This document shows, piece after piece, positions 35,076 to 45,332 of a DNA stretch of 64,000 nucleotides. The stretch covers positions 457,229-521,228 of the forward strand of contig NZ_QKTO01000002.1 of the NCBI RefSeq assembly GCF_003234855.1. The letters are read 5' to 3'. How positions within the stretch are numbered: the first letter of the stretch is position 1; every line of letters starts with the position of its first letter. Source of the stretch: Curtobacterium sp. MCBD17_032 (GTDB lineage: Bacteria > Actinomycetota > Actinomycetes > Actinomycetales > Microbacteriaceae). Both the position numbers and the translations under genes were made by a program. Below the pieces are notes generated by a model. That model had not been told where the DNA came from. It ran no database searches and saw nothing but the letters and a program-made list of their open reading frames with translations.

Positions 35076-36059
35076 ATGATCCGCTTCCTGGGGCGGCGAC
35101 TCGTGTACTACGTCGTGCTCGTGTTCCTCGCGACCTCGCTGACCTACTTCCTCGCGTCGGCGACGTTCAGCCCCCGTTCCGTCTACGCGCAGCGCAATCC
35201 GGCTCCTTCGGCCCAGGTCATCGACGCGAAGCTCGACGACATCGGCGTCAACGACAAGACGCCGATCGTGATCCGGTACGCGCACTGGCTCGGGGACGTC
35301 GCACACGGGGACCTCGGGCAGACCATCCAGGACCGGTCCGTGAACGAGCAGTTCTTCCCGCGACTGGGCGTCAGTCTCCGGCTCCTGCTCGTCGGGTCGG
35401 TCGCGGGCATCGTGCTCGGCGTGCTCGTCGGGGTGTGGAACGCGATCCGGCAGTACCGGATCTCGGACCGGGTGAGCGCGGCGATCTCGATCATCCTGTT
35501 CTCCACGCCCGTCTTCCTGACGGCGGTGTTCCTGAAGATCGGCGCGACGAAGCTCAACCAGGACGCCGGCAGGCAGCTCATCAACTTCACCGGCGAGTCG
35601 ACGCCCGGGCTCGACGGGACACCGTGGACGCTGCTCCTCGACCGTGGGGCCCACCTCCTGCTGCCCACGATCTCCATCGCCGTCGGGCTCATCGCGATCT
35701 ACAGCCGGTACCAGCGGGCGACGATGCTCGACGTGATCGGTTCGGACTTCCTGCGGACAGCGCGGGCGAAGGGGCTCACGCGCGGCCGGGCGACGTTCAA
35801 GCACGGTCTGCGCACGGCGCTCATCCCGATGACGACGCTGTTCGCGTACGGGTTCCTCGGGATCCTGACCGGTGCGACCCTGACCGAGAAGATCTTCGCC
35901 TGGAACGGGCTCGGGTCCTGGTTCATCGACGCCGTCAACAACAACGACGTCAACGTCGTCACGGCGTACACGCTGTTCGCCGCGGTGGTGGTGCTCGTCG
36001 CCGGGTTCCTCGCCGACGTCGCGACCGCTGCGCTCGACCCGCGCGTCAGGAGGGCATGA
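35076..36059 (+). CDS. Peptide ABC transporter permease, DppB type, system 2
   Basis: Channel subunit of 327 residues: N-terminal MIRFLGRRLVYYVVLVFLAT, a periplasmic loop with GDLGQTIQDRSVNEQFFPRL, and the EAA loop FLRTARAKGLTRGRATFKHG. I choose ATG at 35076 over the in-frame ATG at 35064 because the -10 TATGGT at 35063-35068 ends seven bases before it (leaderless), and MIRF is the family's usual beginning. Next gene starts two bases after its stop. Confidence 0.93.
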   Translation: MIRFLGRRLVYYVVLVFLATSLTYFLASATFSPRSVYAQRNPAPSAQVIDAKLDDIGVNDKTPIVIRYAHWLGDVAHGDLGQTIQDRSVNEQFFPRLGVSLRLLLVGSVAGIVLGVLVGVWNAIRQYRISDRVSAAISIILFSTPVFLTAVFLKIGATKLNQDAGRQLINFTGESTPGLDGTPWTLLLDRGAHLLLPTISIAVGLIAIYSRYQRATMLDVIGSDFLRTARAKGLTRGRATFKHGLRTALIPMTTLFAYGFLGILTGATLTEKIFAWNGLGSWFIDAVNNNDVNVVTAYTLFAAVVVLVAGFLADVATAALDPRVRRA

Positions 36060-36060
36060 C

Positions 36061-37071
36061 ATGACCGACACCCGGATCGAACCGGTCGACCCGACGCTCG
36101 TCGCGCGCAGCGACCTCCCGTCCCGCTCGACGGCGCAGGGCAACCGTCTCCTCCAGACGGTGCGACGGCTGTTCATGAACCGTGGGGCGGGGATCGGCGT
36201 GGTCGTCGTCCTGCTGCTGTTCGCCTTCGCCTTCATCGGGCCGCTCGTCAGCCCGTGGCAGTACTCCGAGATCGACTACACGTCGTTCACCCGGCCCCCG
36301 AGCGCGACGCACTGGTTCGGGACGAACGGCATCGGACAGGACGTCTTCGCCCAGACCGCGCGGGGCATGCAGAAGAGCCTGCTCATCGGGCTGCTCGTCG
36401 CGGTGTTCTCCACCGCGATCGCCGCGATCACCGGGGCGGCTGCCGGCTACTTCGGCGGCTGGGTCGACCGGATCGTCATGTTCTTCGTCGACATGCTGCT
36501 CGTGCTGCCGTCGTTCCTCATCATCGCGATCATCAGCCCGCGCATCCAGAACGCCGGGTGGATCGTCCTCGTGGTGCTCATCACCGTCTTCGGCTGGATG
36601 ATCACGGCACGTGTCGTGCGGGCCATGACGCTCTCGGTGAAGGAGCGCGAGTTCGTGCGCGCCGCCCGCTACATGGGCATCGGACCGTTCCGGATCATCT
36701 TCCGGCACATCCTCCCGAACGTGGCATCGTTCCTCATCATCGACGGCACGATCCAGGTCGCGACCGCGGTGCTCGGCGAGACGACGCTGAGCTACTTCGG
36801 CTTCGGTGTGCAGGCGCCGGACGTCTCGCTCGGCACGCTCATCGCGCAGAACCAGGACAACGCGCTCACCAGTCCGTGGTTGTTCTACTTCGCCGCCGGG
36901 GCACTCGTGGTCTTCGCGATCGCCGCCAACCTGATCGGCGACGGCCTCCGCGACGCGCTGGACCCGACCTCGACGACCGGCAAGCGCCAGAGGCGCAACC
37001 GCCGGCGTGACCAGAACCAGGCGGCCGTGGACGTGGCCGCATTGAACACGCAGGCCGGCTCCGGCGTATGA
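36061..37071 (+). CDS. Peptide ABC transporter permease, DppC type, system 2
   Basis: Second channel subunit, 336 residues. N-terminal tail of about 45 residues, first helix GIGVVVVLLLFAFAFIGPLV, then SATHWFGTNGIGQDVFAQTA and the EAA loop FVRAARYMGIGPFRIIFRHI. The C-terminal tail is basic (KRQRRNRRRDQNQ), unlike system 1. Ribosome site aggaggg nine bases upstream lies inside the end of the DppB gene. Confidence 0.93.
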   Translation: MTDTRIEPVDPTLVARSDLPSRSTAQGNRLLQTVRRLFMNRGAGIGVVVVLLLFAFAFIGPLVSPWQYSEIDYTSFTRPPSATHWFGTNGIGQDVFAQTARGMQKSLLIGLLVAVFSTAIAAITGAAAGYFGGWVDRIVMFFVDMLLVLPSFLIIAIISPRIQNAGWIVLVVLITVFGWMITARVVRAMTLSVKEREFVRAARYMGIGPFRIIFRHILPNVASFLIIDGTIQVATAVLGETTLSYFGFGVQAPDVSLGTLIAQNQDNALTSPWLFYFAAGALVVFAIAANLIGDGLRDALDPTSTTGKRQRRNRRRDQNQAAVDVAALNTQAGSGV

Positions 37072-37099
37072 CCGCCGCACCGACCACCGGGGAAGCAGC

Positions 37100-39286
<2,187 letters not shown>

Positions 39287-39298
39287 CCCGATGGCGGT

Positions 39299-39335
39299 CG
39301 GGAGGCGGTGCGCACGGACTGCGCGCCGCCTCCCG
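39299..39335. terminator. Terminator of peptide-transport operon 2
   Basis: 16-base arms cgggaggcggtgcgca (39299-39314) and tgcgcgccgcctcccg (39320-39335) with one mismatch and a cggac loop. Convergent with the lipoprotein genes. Confidence 0.82.
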
Positions 39336-39361
39336 TCCGTCTCCGTGCATCGATCGCCTGC

Positions 39362-39706
39362 TCAGATCTTCGGGTGGTTGACGACCGGATCGTCCCACGT
39401 CGGCGGCGTCGGGTACTCGCCCGGTCGGGACTCGGTCGGCCAGTCCAGCGTTGCTCGACCGGAGACGGCTGCGGACAGCGCATCGGAGTCGTTGGTCCAG
39501 AACGGTTCGCTGGAGACGTCGAGGGAGTACCGGCCGTCGACGTCGAGGGAGTACTGGATCTGCCCGTGCAGCGTGAGTACCGCGACGTCGTCCTGCGTGA
39601 GTCCGGCTGCGTCCTTCGTCTGCTGCGCTGCTCCCGCCGCGCAACCGGTTAGGAGCACGGTCATGACGAGGGCGTCGAGCGTGAGCGGCCGTCGTCGTGG
39701 CTGCAT
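39362..39706 (-). CDS. Short lipoprotein, shortened paralogue of the upstream lipoprotein
   Basis: A 114-residue predicted lipoprotein: signal QPRRRPLTLDALVMTVLLTG with Cys in LTGCAAG. Its N-terminal KDAAGLTQDDVAVLTLHGQI and C-terminal RYSLDVSSEPFWTNDSDALS to PGEYPTPPTWDDPVVNHPKI match both ends of the 225-residue lipoprotein just upstream (KDAAGLTRADVSELSLRQEF and RYSLTVSSDLFWTNNADALA to PGEYPEPPEWDAPIINRPRI), but about 100 residues between them are missing. Start ATG overlaps the upstream stop (ATGA). Function unknown; by context a possible immunity-type partner of the DUF1023 hydrolase. Confidence 0.75.
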   Translation of the reverse strand: MQPRRRPLTLDALVMTVLLTGCAAGAAQQTKDAAGLTQDDVAVLTLHGQIQYSLDVDGRYSLDVSSEPFWTNDSDALSAAVSGRATLDWPTESRPGEYPTPPTWDDPVVNHPKI

Positions 39707-40383
39707 CAGATTCGGGGGCGGTTGATGATCGGCGCATCCCACTCGGGCGGCTCCGGGTACTCACCGGGAGAAGAGCGATCCGGCCATCGCAGTGATGCTC
39801 GGCCGAACACTGCCCTGGCGAGTGCGTCGGCGTTGTTGGTCCAGAAGAGGTCACTCGACACGGTGAGGGAGTAGCGGCCGCTCGGTTGGATGAAGTACTC
39901 GACGTGCCAGCCGTCACGGACGCTGCCGTCGAGGTAGTAGGTGTCGGCAATCCGCTCGATGTGCATGTTCGCGCCGCGGTGCTCGAAGTAGTCGATCATC
40001 CGATCGAGGTCTCCTCTGGAACCCGTGGCTCCCTCCGGGGTCCAGGCTCTGCTCGACTCAAGGAAGTAGCTGTTGTCGACGTCCGCGCCGGGAAGGGGAG
40101 TGCGGCCGTCGCCACCGATCTGCGGGTTGTCGTCGCCACCGTTCCAGTCCCACTCTCCCTCGTGGACCGCGCGCTGTGCCGCAGCCAGTACTCGTTGCAT
40201 CTCCTCGTAGTGCTCCCGGTACCGGTTGAATTCCTGGCGCAAACTGAGTTCCGAGACATCGGCACGTGTCAGACCGGCTGCGTCCTTCGGCATGGATTTC
40301 CCTCCTGCTGTGCAGCTGACCGTCACCCCGAGGATCAGGGCAGCGACGACGATCGCGAGCAGTTTCGTGGTCATGATCTTCAT
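39706..40383 (-). CDS. Lipoprotein of 225 residues, full-length paralogue
   Basis: Predicted lipoprotein: signal MTTKLLAIVVAALILGVTVS with the lipobox Cys in TVSCTAG. The mature part has a helical stretch rich in charged residues (LSLRQEFNRYREHYEEMQRV), a middle domain (DLDRMIDYFEHRGANMHIER, YYLDGSVRDGWHVEYFIQPS) and the conserved C-terminal module shared with the next gene. It overlaps the hydrolase stop by four bases and the next start by three, so the three genes form one coupled operon. No known family. Base composition is a little lower in G+C than the neighbouring core genes. Confidence 0.78.
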   Translation of the reverse strand: MKIMTTKLLAIVVAALILGVTVSCTAGGKSMPKDAAGLTRADVSELSLRQEFNRYREHYEEMQRVLAAAQRAVHEGEWDWNGGDDNPQIGGDGRTPLPGADVDNSYFLESSRAWTPEGATGSRGDLDRMIDYFEHRGANMHIERIADTYYLDGSVRDGWHVEYFIQPSGRYSLTVSSDLFWTNNADALARAVFGRASLRWPDRSSPGEYPEPPEWDAPIINRPRI

Positions 40384-42203
40384 CCTGGCTTCCCGTTCGC
40401 GATGATCTCGGCGATGTGCCGTGCAGCCGTTGACCCGGACGAGAGGTACCCGACTCCGTGCTCTGGGTACATGTCGTGGCCCGTGACTGCCTTCGTACCG
40501 GGGGCGGCTTCGGATGAGAAGACCTCGACCTCGGGGAGATCCCGAGGATCCGTTCGCGTTGACCGACCGAGGGCCGCAACGTGGTCGTTCTCACCCTCGG
40601 TAGCGAACACACGGTCGACGTTGAGCCGGTCCGGCTTCGTCGCGTCGGTGAACCCGACCGAGCCGTACGTGACGAATGAGTCGATCCGGTGACGTGTCTG
40701 GGCTAGTGCTTCCGCAGCTGTCGTCGATCCGTAGGAATGCCCGAGGACGGCGATGGAGCGCGGTGGGCTTCCCGCGCGACTGTCGACGGCGCCGTCGAGG
40801 AACGAAGCCAGGTTCGCCCCACCGGTGGTTGCTCGGCCTTGGCCGGGTACCTCGGGGAAGGACGGCGCGTGGTAGCCGAACCAGGAGACGACAGCGAACG
40901 ACGACTTCTGGTCCTGACGTGCTGCCGTCGAGAGGAGCCCGTGTGCAGCACGTACCTTCTCCGGAGCACTCCCGACCGTCGTCGTCGCGCCCGGTACGTT
41001 CACCGTCACGTTCGACGCCGTGTCGAGGTCCCCGAGCGAGATCGCCGCGACGAGCGCGCCGTTCGAAGTCCCGAACCCGACCAGCTGACCGACCTGCGCC
41101 GATGGCGGGGCGAGCCTGGCCGCAGACTGGTCAGCGCGCTCGAGCCCGTCCCGCAGCGCCAGGACCTGCCGCGTGAACTCCTCGAGGCCGACCGCGCCGT
41201 ACGTGTACGGCAGCCCGAGCATCCGGTACACCCGCCCCGGGTTCGCGACCGCTGCACGGAGCACCGCGCGCGAGGCGATGTCCCGCGCCACGGCCGGGAG
41301 CCCGTCGATCCCGGCGAGCTGCAGCTTCGTCCTCAGCGGCAGCGCCTCGACGTCCTGGTCGGACAAGCCGAGCGCATGCCAGGCCGCCGCGACCTCGACG
41401 GTGGTCGACGACGGGTCGAGGACACGCTGGAGCTCCCGGGGCAGTCGGGACGCCCCGGCCGCGTCGAGCACGCCGTCGGACAGCGACCCTCCTCCCGCCG
41501 CGGCGAAGGCGTCCGCGATCCGGTCCAGCCAGGCAGCGTCCGCGGCGTTCTCGGCGAGGTGGTCCTCGAACCCCGGCACGACGGACGCGTCGTCCACGGG
41601 CACCCAGGCGCACGTCCGGGTGAAGGTCACCCAGGCGTTCCGCACACGGGTGAGTTCCTGGGCGGTGGCCGCGTCCTGCGCGCGGGCGCGCGCAGCGACC
41701 CGGCGTAGGCGGTCCGGGTCCGCGCCGCTGCGTCCGCCGGAGCCACCGCTGCTCGTCCGGACACGAGTGCGCGCACGGAACCGTGCCGTGAGTGGCGTCA
41801 GGCGGACCGGCGTCTCCGACGGCTTCGGGTCGACCACCGCGTCGCTCCAGTCCAGCGCGGGTCGCAACGGGGCCCCGACGCCGACGAGCACCTGGTCGCG
41901 CTGCCGTTCACGCTCGTGCCACGCTGCCAGGTCGTGCTGTCGACGCTGTTCGTCGTGTGCCTGGCGCCGGACGACGTGGAGCTGCCCGGCGAGGTCGTCG
42001 AGCGCCCGGACCAGGCGGACCCGGTCCTCCGACTCGACCGTGTGCGCCTGCTCGTAGAGTCGTGCGTAGGCGCCGTGGAAGTCGCGCAGCGCGTCTTCGG
42101 CGCTGGCGCGTCGTCCGGCGGAACCCGCCCGGAGTGACAGCGCGACCTCCGACGCGCACGCGAGCAGCCGCACGGCCGCGGCGTCTTCGAACTCGATCCC
42201 CAT
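40380..42203 (-). CDS. DUF1023-type alpha/beta hydrolase with N-terminal helical domain
   Basis: A 607-residue protein. Residues 1-200 are helical and charged (DALRDFHGAYARLYEQAHTV, DLAGQLHVVRRQAHDEQRRQ), reminiscent of WXG100/LXG-like secretion or adaptor domains. The C-terminal half is a DUF1023 hydrolase: SIAVLGHSYGSTTAAEALAQ gives the nucleophile Ser490, with a likely Asp in ATEGENDHVAAL and His in YPEHGVGYLSSG. There is no signal peptide. The start at 42203 is preceded by ggggggac. It is the first gene of an operon with two paralogous lipoproteins. Proposed role, a secreted lipase/esterase-like effector with lipoprotein antidotes, is inference; a cell-envelope esterase is the alternative. 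Confidence 0.82.
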   Translation of the reverse strand: MGIEFEDAAAVRLLACASEVALSLRAGSAGRRASAEDALRDFHGAYARLYEQAHTVESEDRVRLVRALDDLAGQLHVVRRQAHDEQRRQHDLAAWHERERQRDQVLVGVGAPLRPALDWSDAVVDPKPSETPVRLTPLTARFRARTRVRTSSGGSGGRSGADPDRLRRVAARARAQDAATAQELTRVRNAWVTFTRTCAWVPVDDASVVPGFEDHLAENAADAAWLDRIADAFAAAGGGSLSDGVLDAAGASRLPRELQRVLDPSSTTVEVAAAWHALGLSDQDVEALPLRTKLQLAGIDGLPAVARDIASRAVLRAAVANPGRVYRMLGLPYTYGAVGLEEFTRQVLALRDGLERADQSAARLAPPSAQVGQLVGFGTSNGALVAAISLGDLDTASNVTVNVPGATTTVGSAPEKVRAAHGLLSTAARQDQKSSFAVVSWFGYHAPSFPEVPGQGRATTGGANLASFLDGAVDSRAGSPPRSIAVLGHSYGSTTAAEALAQTRHRIDSFVTYGSVGFTDATKPDRLNVDRVFATEGENDHVAALGRSTRTDPRDLPEVEVFSSEAAPGTKAVTGHDMYPEHGVGYLSSGSTAARHIAEIIANGKPG

Positions 42204-42299
42204 TGTCCCCCCATCGCTCGTGCTGATGTGTAGAACGTAGCATTTCAGACACAGGGTGGACGAGCGGTCGGGGGAGCTGTGGAGAACGGGAGACCGGCG

Positions 42300-42340
42300 G
42301 ACGGGAGGCGCGTCGCCGAGCTGGCCCCGCACCTCCCGTC
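42300..42340 (-). terminator. Terminator after CPBP protease gene
   Basis: Arms gacgggagg (42300-42308) and cctcccgtc (42332-42340) with a 23-base G+C-rich loop, about 31 bases past the stop codon. Confidence 0.6.
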
Positions 42341-42371
42341 GGGTGGGCGGGGCGCCGCAGGACATCTGCCG

Positions 42372-43124
42372 CTAGGAGAACAGTCCGGGGAACGCCCGCG
42401 CGACGAACGGGTACGCCACGAACACCGTCGCGTCGAGGAGCACGTGCGTGATGACGAGGGGGAGCAGCCGCCCCCACTTCGTGTAGATCCATCCGAAGAC
42501 GACGCCCATCACGGCGTTCCCGATGAACGCACCGAACCCCTGGTACAGGTGGTAGCTCCCGCGCAGGACGGCCGTGGACAGGATGACCTGCCAGCGTCCC
42601 CACCCCAGGTCGTCACGGAGTCGGGCGTACAGGTAGCCGACGACGATGACCTCCTCCTGCAGCCCGGACCGGACGGCGGAGAGCAGCAGTACCGGGATCG
42701 TCCACCAGTGCGAGTCGAGCGCCGCCGGGTCCACGGCGACGGTGATGCCGAGCGCCCGTCCGGTGAAGTAGAGCGCCAGCCCGGGGATGCCGATGCCCAG
42801 GGCGATGAGCGCCGCGCCGCCGAGGTCGGGCCGGACGCGGAACCGGTCGATGCCGAGCCGGCCCAGGTGGGGGCGGGACGACTCCCAGAGCAGCATGCAC
42901 ACCAGCGCGACGGGTGCGAGGTCGACGGCGATGCCCAGTAGCTGCCGCGCCAGGTCGACGTACTGGACCGTCGTCGTGGAGCTGTTCAGCGCGGTGGACT
43001 GCTCGCCGAGCGGAGTCGTCTGCGACAGGTCGTCGATGATCTGCAGGACCGAGTACAGCGCGCTCGCGCCGAGCGAGAGCATCAGCACGACGGTGATCTC
43101 GGTCCACGTTCGCCGTCGGCTCAT
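42372..43124 (-). CDS. CPBP family intramembrane glutamic endopeptidase
   Basis: A 250-residue integral membrane protein of the Abi/CAAX-protease (M79/Rce1-like) family with about seven hydrophobic segments. Catalytic motif 1 is the Glu-Glu pair in RSGLQEEVIVVGYLYARL, motif 2 is RGSYHLYQGFGAF, motif 3 is LLPLVITHVLLDA. Some relatives act in bacteriocin self-immunity or regulated proteolysis; the substrate here is unknown. Start is ATG at 43124, with aggaggag eight bases upstream. It is divergent from typA. Confidence 0.9.
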   Translation of the reverse strand: MSRRRTWTEITVVLMLSLGASALYSVLQIIDDLSQTTPLGEQSTALNSSTTTVQYVDLARQLLGIAVDLAPVALVCMLLWESSRPHLGRLGIDRFRVRPDLGGAALIALGIGIPGLALYFTGRALGITVAVDPAALDSHWWTIPVLLLSAVRSGLQEEVIVVGYLYARLRDDLGWGRWQVILSTAVLRGSYHLYQGFGAFIGNAVMGVVFGWIYTKWGRLLPLVITHVLLDATVFVAYPFVARAFPGLFS

Positions 43125-43157
43125 CGGCTGTACTCCTCCTGGTTGCAGAACTACCGG

Positions 43158-43296
43158 TAGACTGGCGAGTCGGGCATGGTCCCGAACCCCGTCGGGCACC
43201 GTCCCGCACTCCTCGGGCTGGTCCCGAACCCCTTCGGGCCGGTCCCGAAACCGGGCGCTCGCCCGATCTTCTTCCGAACACAAAAGGATGTCCTGT
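43158..43296 (+). promoter_or_regulatory. typA promoter and leader with tandem mini-hairpins
   Basis: A -10-like TAGACT at 43158-43163 would start a leader of about 125 nt that contains all the 21-nt repeats at 43178-43261 and then the ribosome site aagga before the typA ATG. Promoter assignment is by motif only. Confidence 0.45.
43178..43261 (+). repeat. 21-nt tandem repeat array in the typA leader (about four units)
   Basis: Units at 43178-43198, 43199-43219, 43220-43240 and a degenerate fourth at 43241-43261. Units 1 and 3 share ggtcccgaacccc and a tcgggc end. Each unit can fold a cccga-N6-tcggg mini-hairpin, and the last leads into cgggc-gctc-gcccg. The period is exactly 21 nt. Confidence 0.85.
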
Positions 43297-45219
43297 ATGG
43301 CGCTCGCCACTCGGTCCGACCTGCGCAACGTCGCCATCGTGGCACACGTCGACCACGGCAAGACCACCCTCGTCGACGCGATGCTCACGCAGACCAACTC
43401 GTTCGACGCCCACTTCGAGGGCGAAGACCGCATGATGGACTCGAACGACCTCGAGCGCGAGAAGGGCATCACCATCCTCGCGAAGAACACCTCGGTGCTC
43501 TACAACGGGAAGCACGCCGAGGAGTTCAACCCCGGTGGTCGCATCACGATCAACGTGATCGACACCCCCGGCCACGCCGACTTCGGTGGCGAGGTCGAGC
43601 GCGGCCTCTCCATGGTCGACGGGGTCGTCCTGCTCGTCGACGCGTCCGAGGGCCCGCTGCCCCAGACCCGCTTCGTGCTCCGCAAGGCGCTCGCCGCCAA
43701 GCTGCCGGTGATCCTGCTCGTCAACAAGACGGACCGCCCGGACTCCCGCATCGACGAGGTCGTCTCGGAGAGCCAGGACCTGCTCCTCGGTCTCGCGTCC
43801 GACCTCTCCGACGAGGTCGACGACCTCGACCTCGACGCGATCCTCGACGTACCCGTGGTCTACGCCTCGGGGCGCGCGGGTGCCGCGAGCCGCAACAAGC
43901 CCGAAGACGGCACGCTGCCGGACAACGACGACCTCGAGCCGCTCTTCGAGGCGATCCTCCAGCACGTCCCGGCCCCGACCTACGACGACACCCACCCGCT
44001 GCAGGCGCACGTCACGAACCTCGACGCCTCGCCGTTCCTCGGTCGCCTCGCGCTGCTCCGCATCTTCCACGGCACGATGAAGAAGGGCCAGACCGTCGCG
44101 TGGGTCAAGCACGACGGCACCGTCGTGAACGCCCGCATCACCGAGCTCCTCATCACCAAGGCGCTCAACCGCTTCCCGGCCGAGTCCGCGGGCCCCGGTG
44201 ACATCGTCGCCGTCGCCGGCTTCGAGACGATCACCATCGGCGAGACCCTGAGCGACCCCGAGGACGTCCGACCGTTGCCGACCATCACGGTCGACGACCC
44301 CGCCATCTCGATGACCATCGGCACGAACACCTCGCCGCTCGTCGGCAAGGTGAAGGGCCACAAGCTCACCGCGCGTCTCGTCAAGGACCGTCTCGACCGC
44401 GAGCTGGTCGGCAACGTCTCGCTCAAGGTCGTCGACATCGGCCGTCCGGACGCCTGGGAGGTCCAGGGTCGTGGCGAGCTCGCACTCGCCATCCTGGTCG
44501 AGCAGATGCGTCGTGAGGGCTTCGAGCTCACCGTCGGCAAGCCGCAGGTCGTCACCAAGCGTGACGAGAACGGCAAGCTGCAGGAGCCGTACGAGCACAT
44601 GACGATCGACACGCCGGAGGAGCACCTCGGCGCCATCACCCAGCTCATGGCCGCCCGCAAGGGCCGCATGGAGAACATGGTGAACCACGGCACCGGCTGG
44701 ATCCGCATGGAGTTCATCGTGCCGTCCCGCGGCCTCATCGGCTTCCGGACGTCCTTCCTGACGGAGACCCGCGGCACCGGGATCGCGAACGCGATCTTCC
44801 ACGGCTACGACGAGTGGGCCGGCTCGATCCAGACCCGCATCAACGGCTCGATCGTCTCCGACCGTGCCGGTGTGGTCACCCCGTTCGCCATCACGAACCT
44901 CCAGGAGCGGATGACGTTCTTCGTCAACCCGACGGAGGAGGTCTACGAGGGCATGGTCATCGGCGAGAACTCCCGCGCCGACGACATGGACGTGAACATC
45001 ACCAAGGAGAAGAAGCTCACGAACATGCGGTCGGCCAACGCCGACACGTTCGAGTCGATGACGCCGTCCCGGCAGCTGTCGCTCGAGGAGTGCCTCGAGT
45101 TCGCCCGCGAGGACGAGTGCGTCGAGGTCACCCCGGACGCCGTGCGCATCCGCAAGGTCGAGCTCGACGCGCAGGCGCGCCAGCGTGCGTACGCCCGCCT
45201 GAAGCGCCAGGACGCGTAA
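43297..45219 (+). CDS. typA: Translational GTPase TypA/BipA
   Basis: Ribosome-binding GTPase needed for growth under stress and cold and for ribosome assembly. 640 residues, the normal actinobacterial length. G1 AHVDHGKTTLVDAM, G2 region LEREKGITILAKNTSV, G3 DTPGHADFGGEVERG, G4 VNKTDRPDSR, then the translation-factor and BipA-specific C-terminal domains (RGELALAILVEQMRREGFEL, PSRGLIGFRTSFLTETRG). I choose ATG 43297 because agga lies eight bases upstream; an ATG nine bases earlier is possible. The leader carries a tandem repeat array, and a terminator hairpin follows. Confidence 0.97.
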   Translation: MALATRSDLRNVAIVAHVDHGKTTLVDAMLTQTNSFDAHFEGEDRMMDSNDLEREKGITILAKNTSVLYNGKHAEEFNPGGRITINVIDTPGHADFGGEVERGLSMVDGVVLLVDASEGPLPQTRFVLRKALAAKLPVILLVNKTDRPDSRIDEVVSESQDLLLGLASDLSDEVDDLDLDAILDVPVVYASGRAGAASRNKPEDGTLPDNDDLEPLFEAILQHVPAPTYDDTHPLQAHVTNLDASPFLGRLALLRIFHGTMKKGQTVAWVKHDGTVVNARITELLITKALNRFPAESAGPGDIVAVAGFETITIGETLSDPEDVRPLPTITVDDPAISMTIGTNTSPLVGKVKGHKLTARLVKDRLDRELVGNVSLKVVDIGRPDAWEVQGRGELALAILVEQMRREGFELTVGKPQVVTKRDENGKLQEPYEHMTIDTPEEHLGAITQLMAARKGRMENMVNHGTGWIRMEFIVPSRGLIGFRTSFLTETRGTGIANAIFHGYDEWAGSIQTRINGSIVSDRAGVVTPFAITNLQERMTFFVNPTEEVYEGMVIGENSRADDMDVNITKEKKLTNMRSANADTFESMTPSRQLSLEECLEFAREDECVEVTPDAVRIRKVELDAQARQRAYARLKRQDA

Positions 45220-45252
45220 GCACGACCGTCCAGGAGGCCCGTCCTCCGTCCC

Positions 45253-45286
45253 ACGGCCCGGTCACCCCTCCAGGTGGCCGGGCCGT
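45253..45286 (+). terminator. Terminator after typA
   Basis: 14-bp arms acggcccggtcacc (45253-45266) and ggtggccgggccgt (45273-45286), one G-T pair, loop of six bases. Confidence 0.8.
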
Positions 45287-45332
45287 CGGCGTCCGTGCCC
45301 TCCGTGCCGCGACCGGGGGATACGGTGGTCGG

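Noticed and set aside
43176..43296. A leader peptide reading through the typA repeats (VPNP-type heptad repeats after an ATG at 43176)
   Set aside because: The 21-nt unit gives a 7-residue repeat in any frame, and the frame has no stop before typA and overlaps it by 900 bp. The RNA hairpins explain the repeats better.
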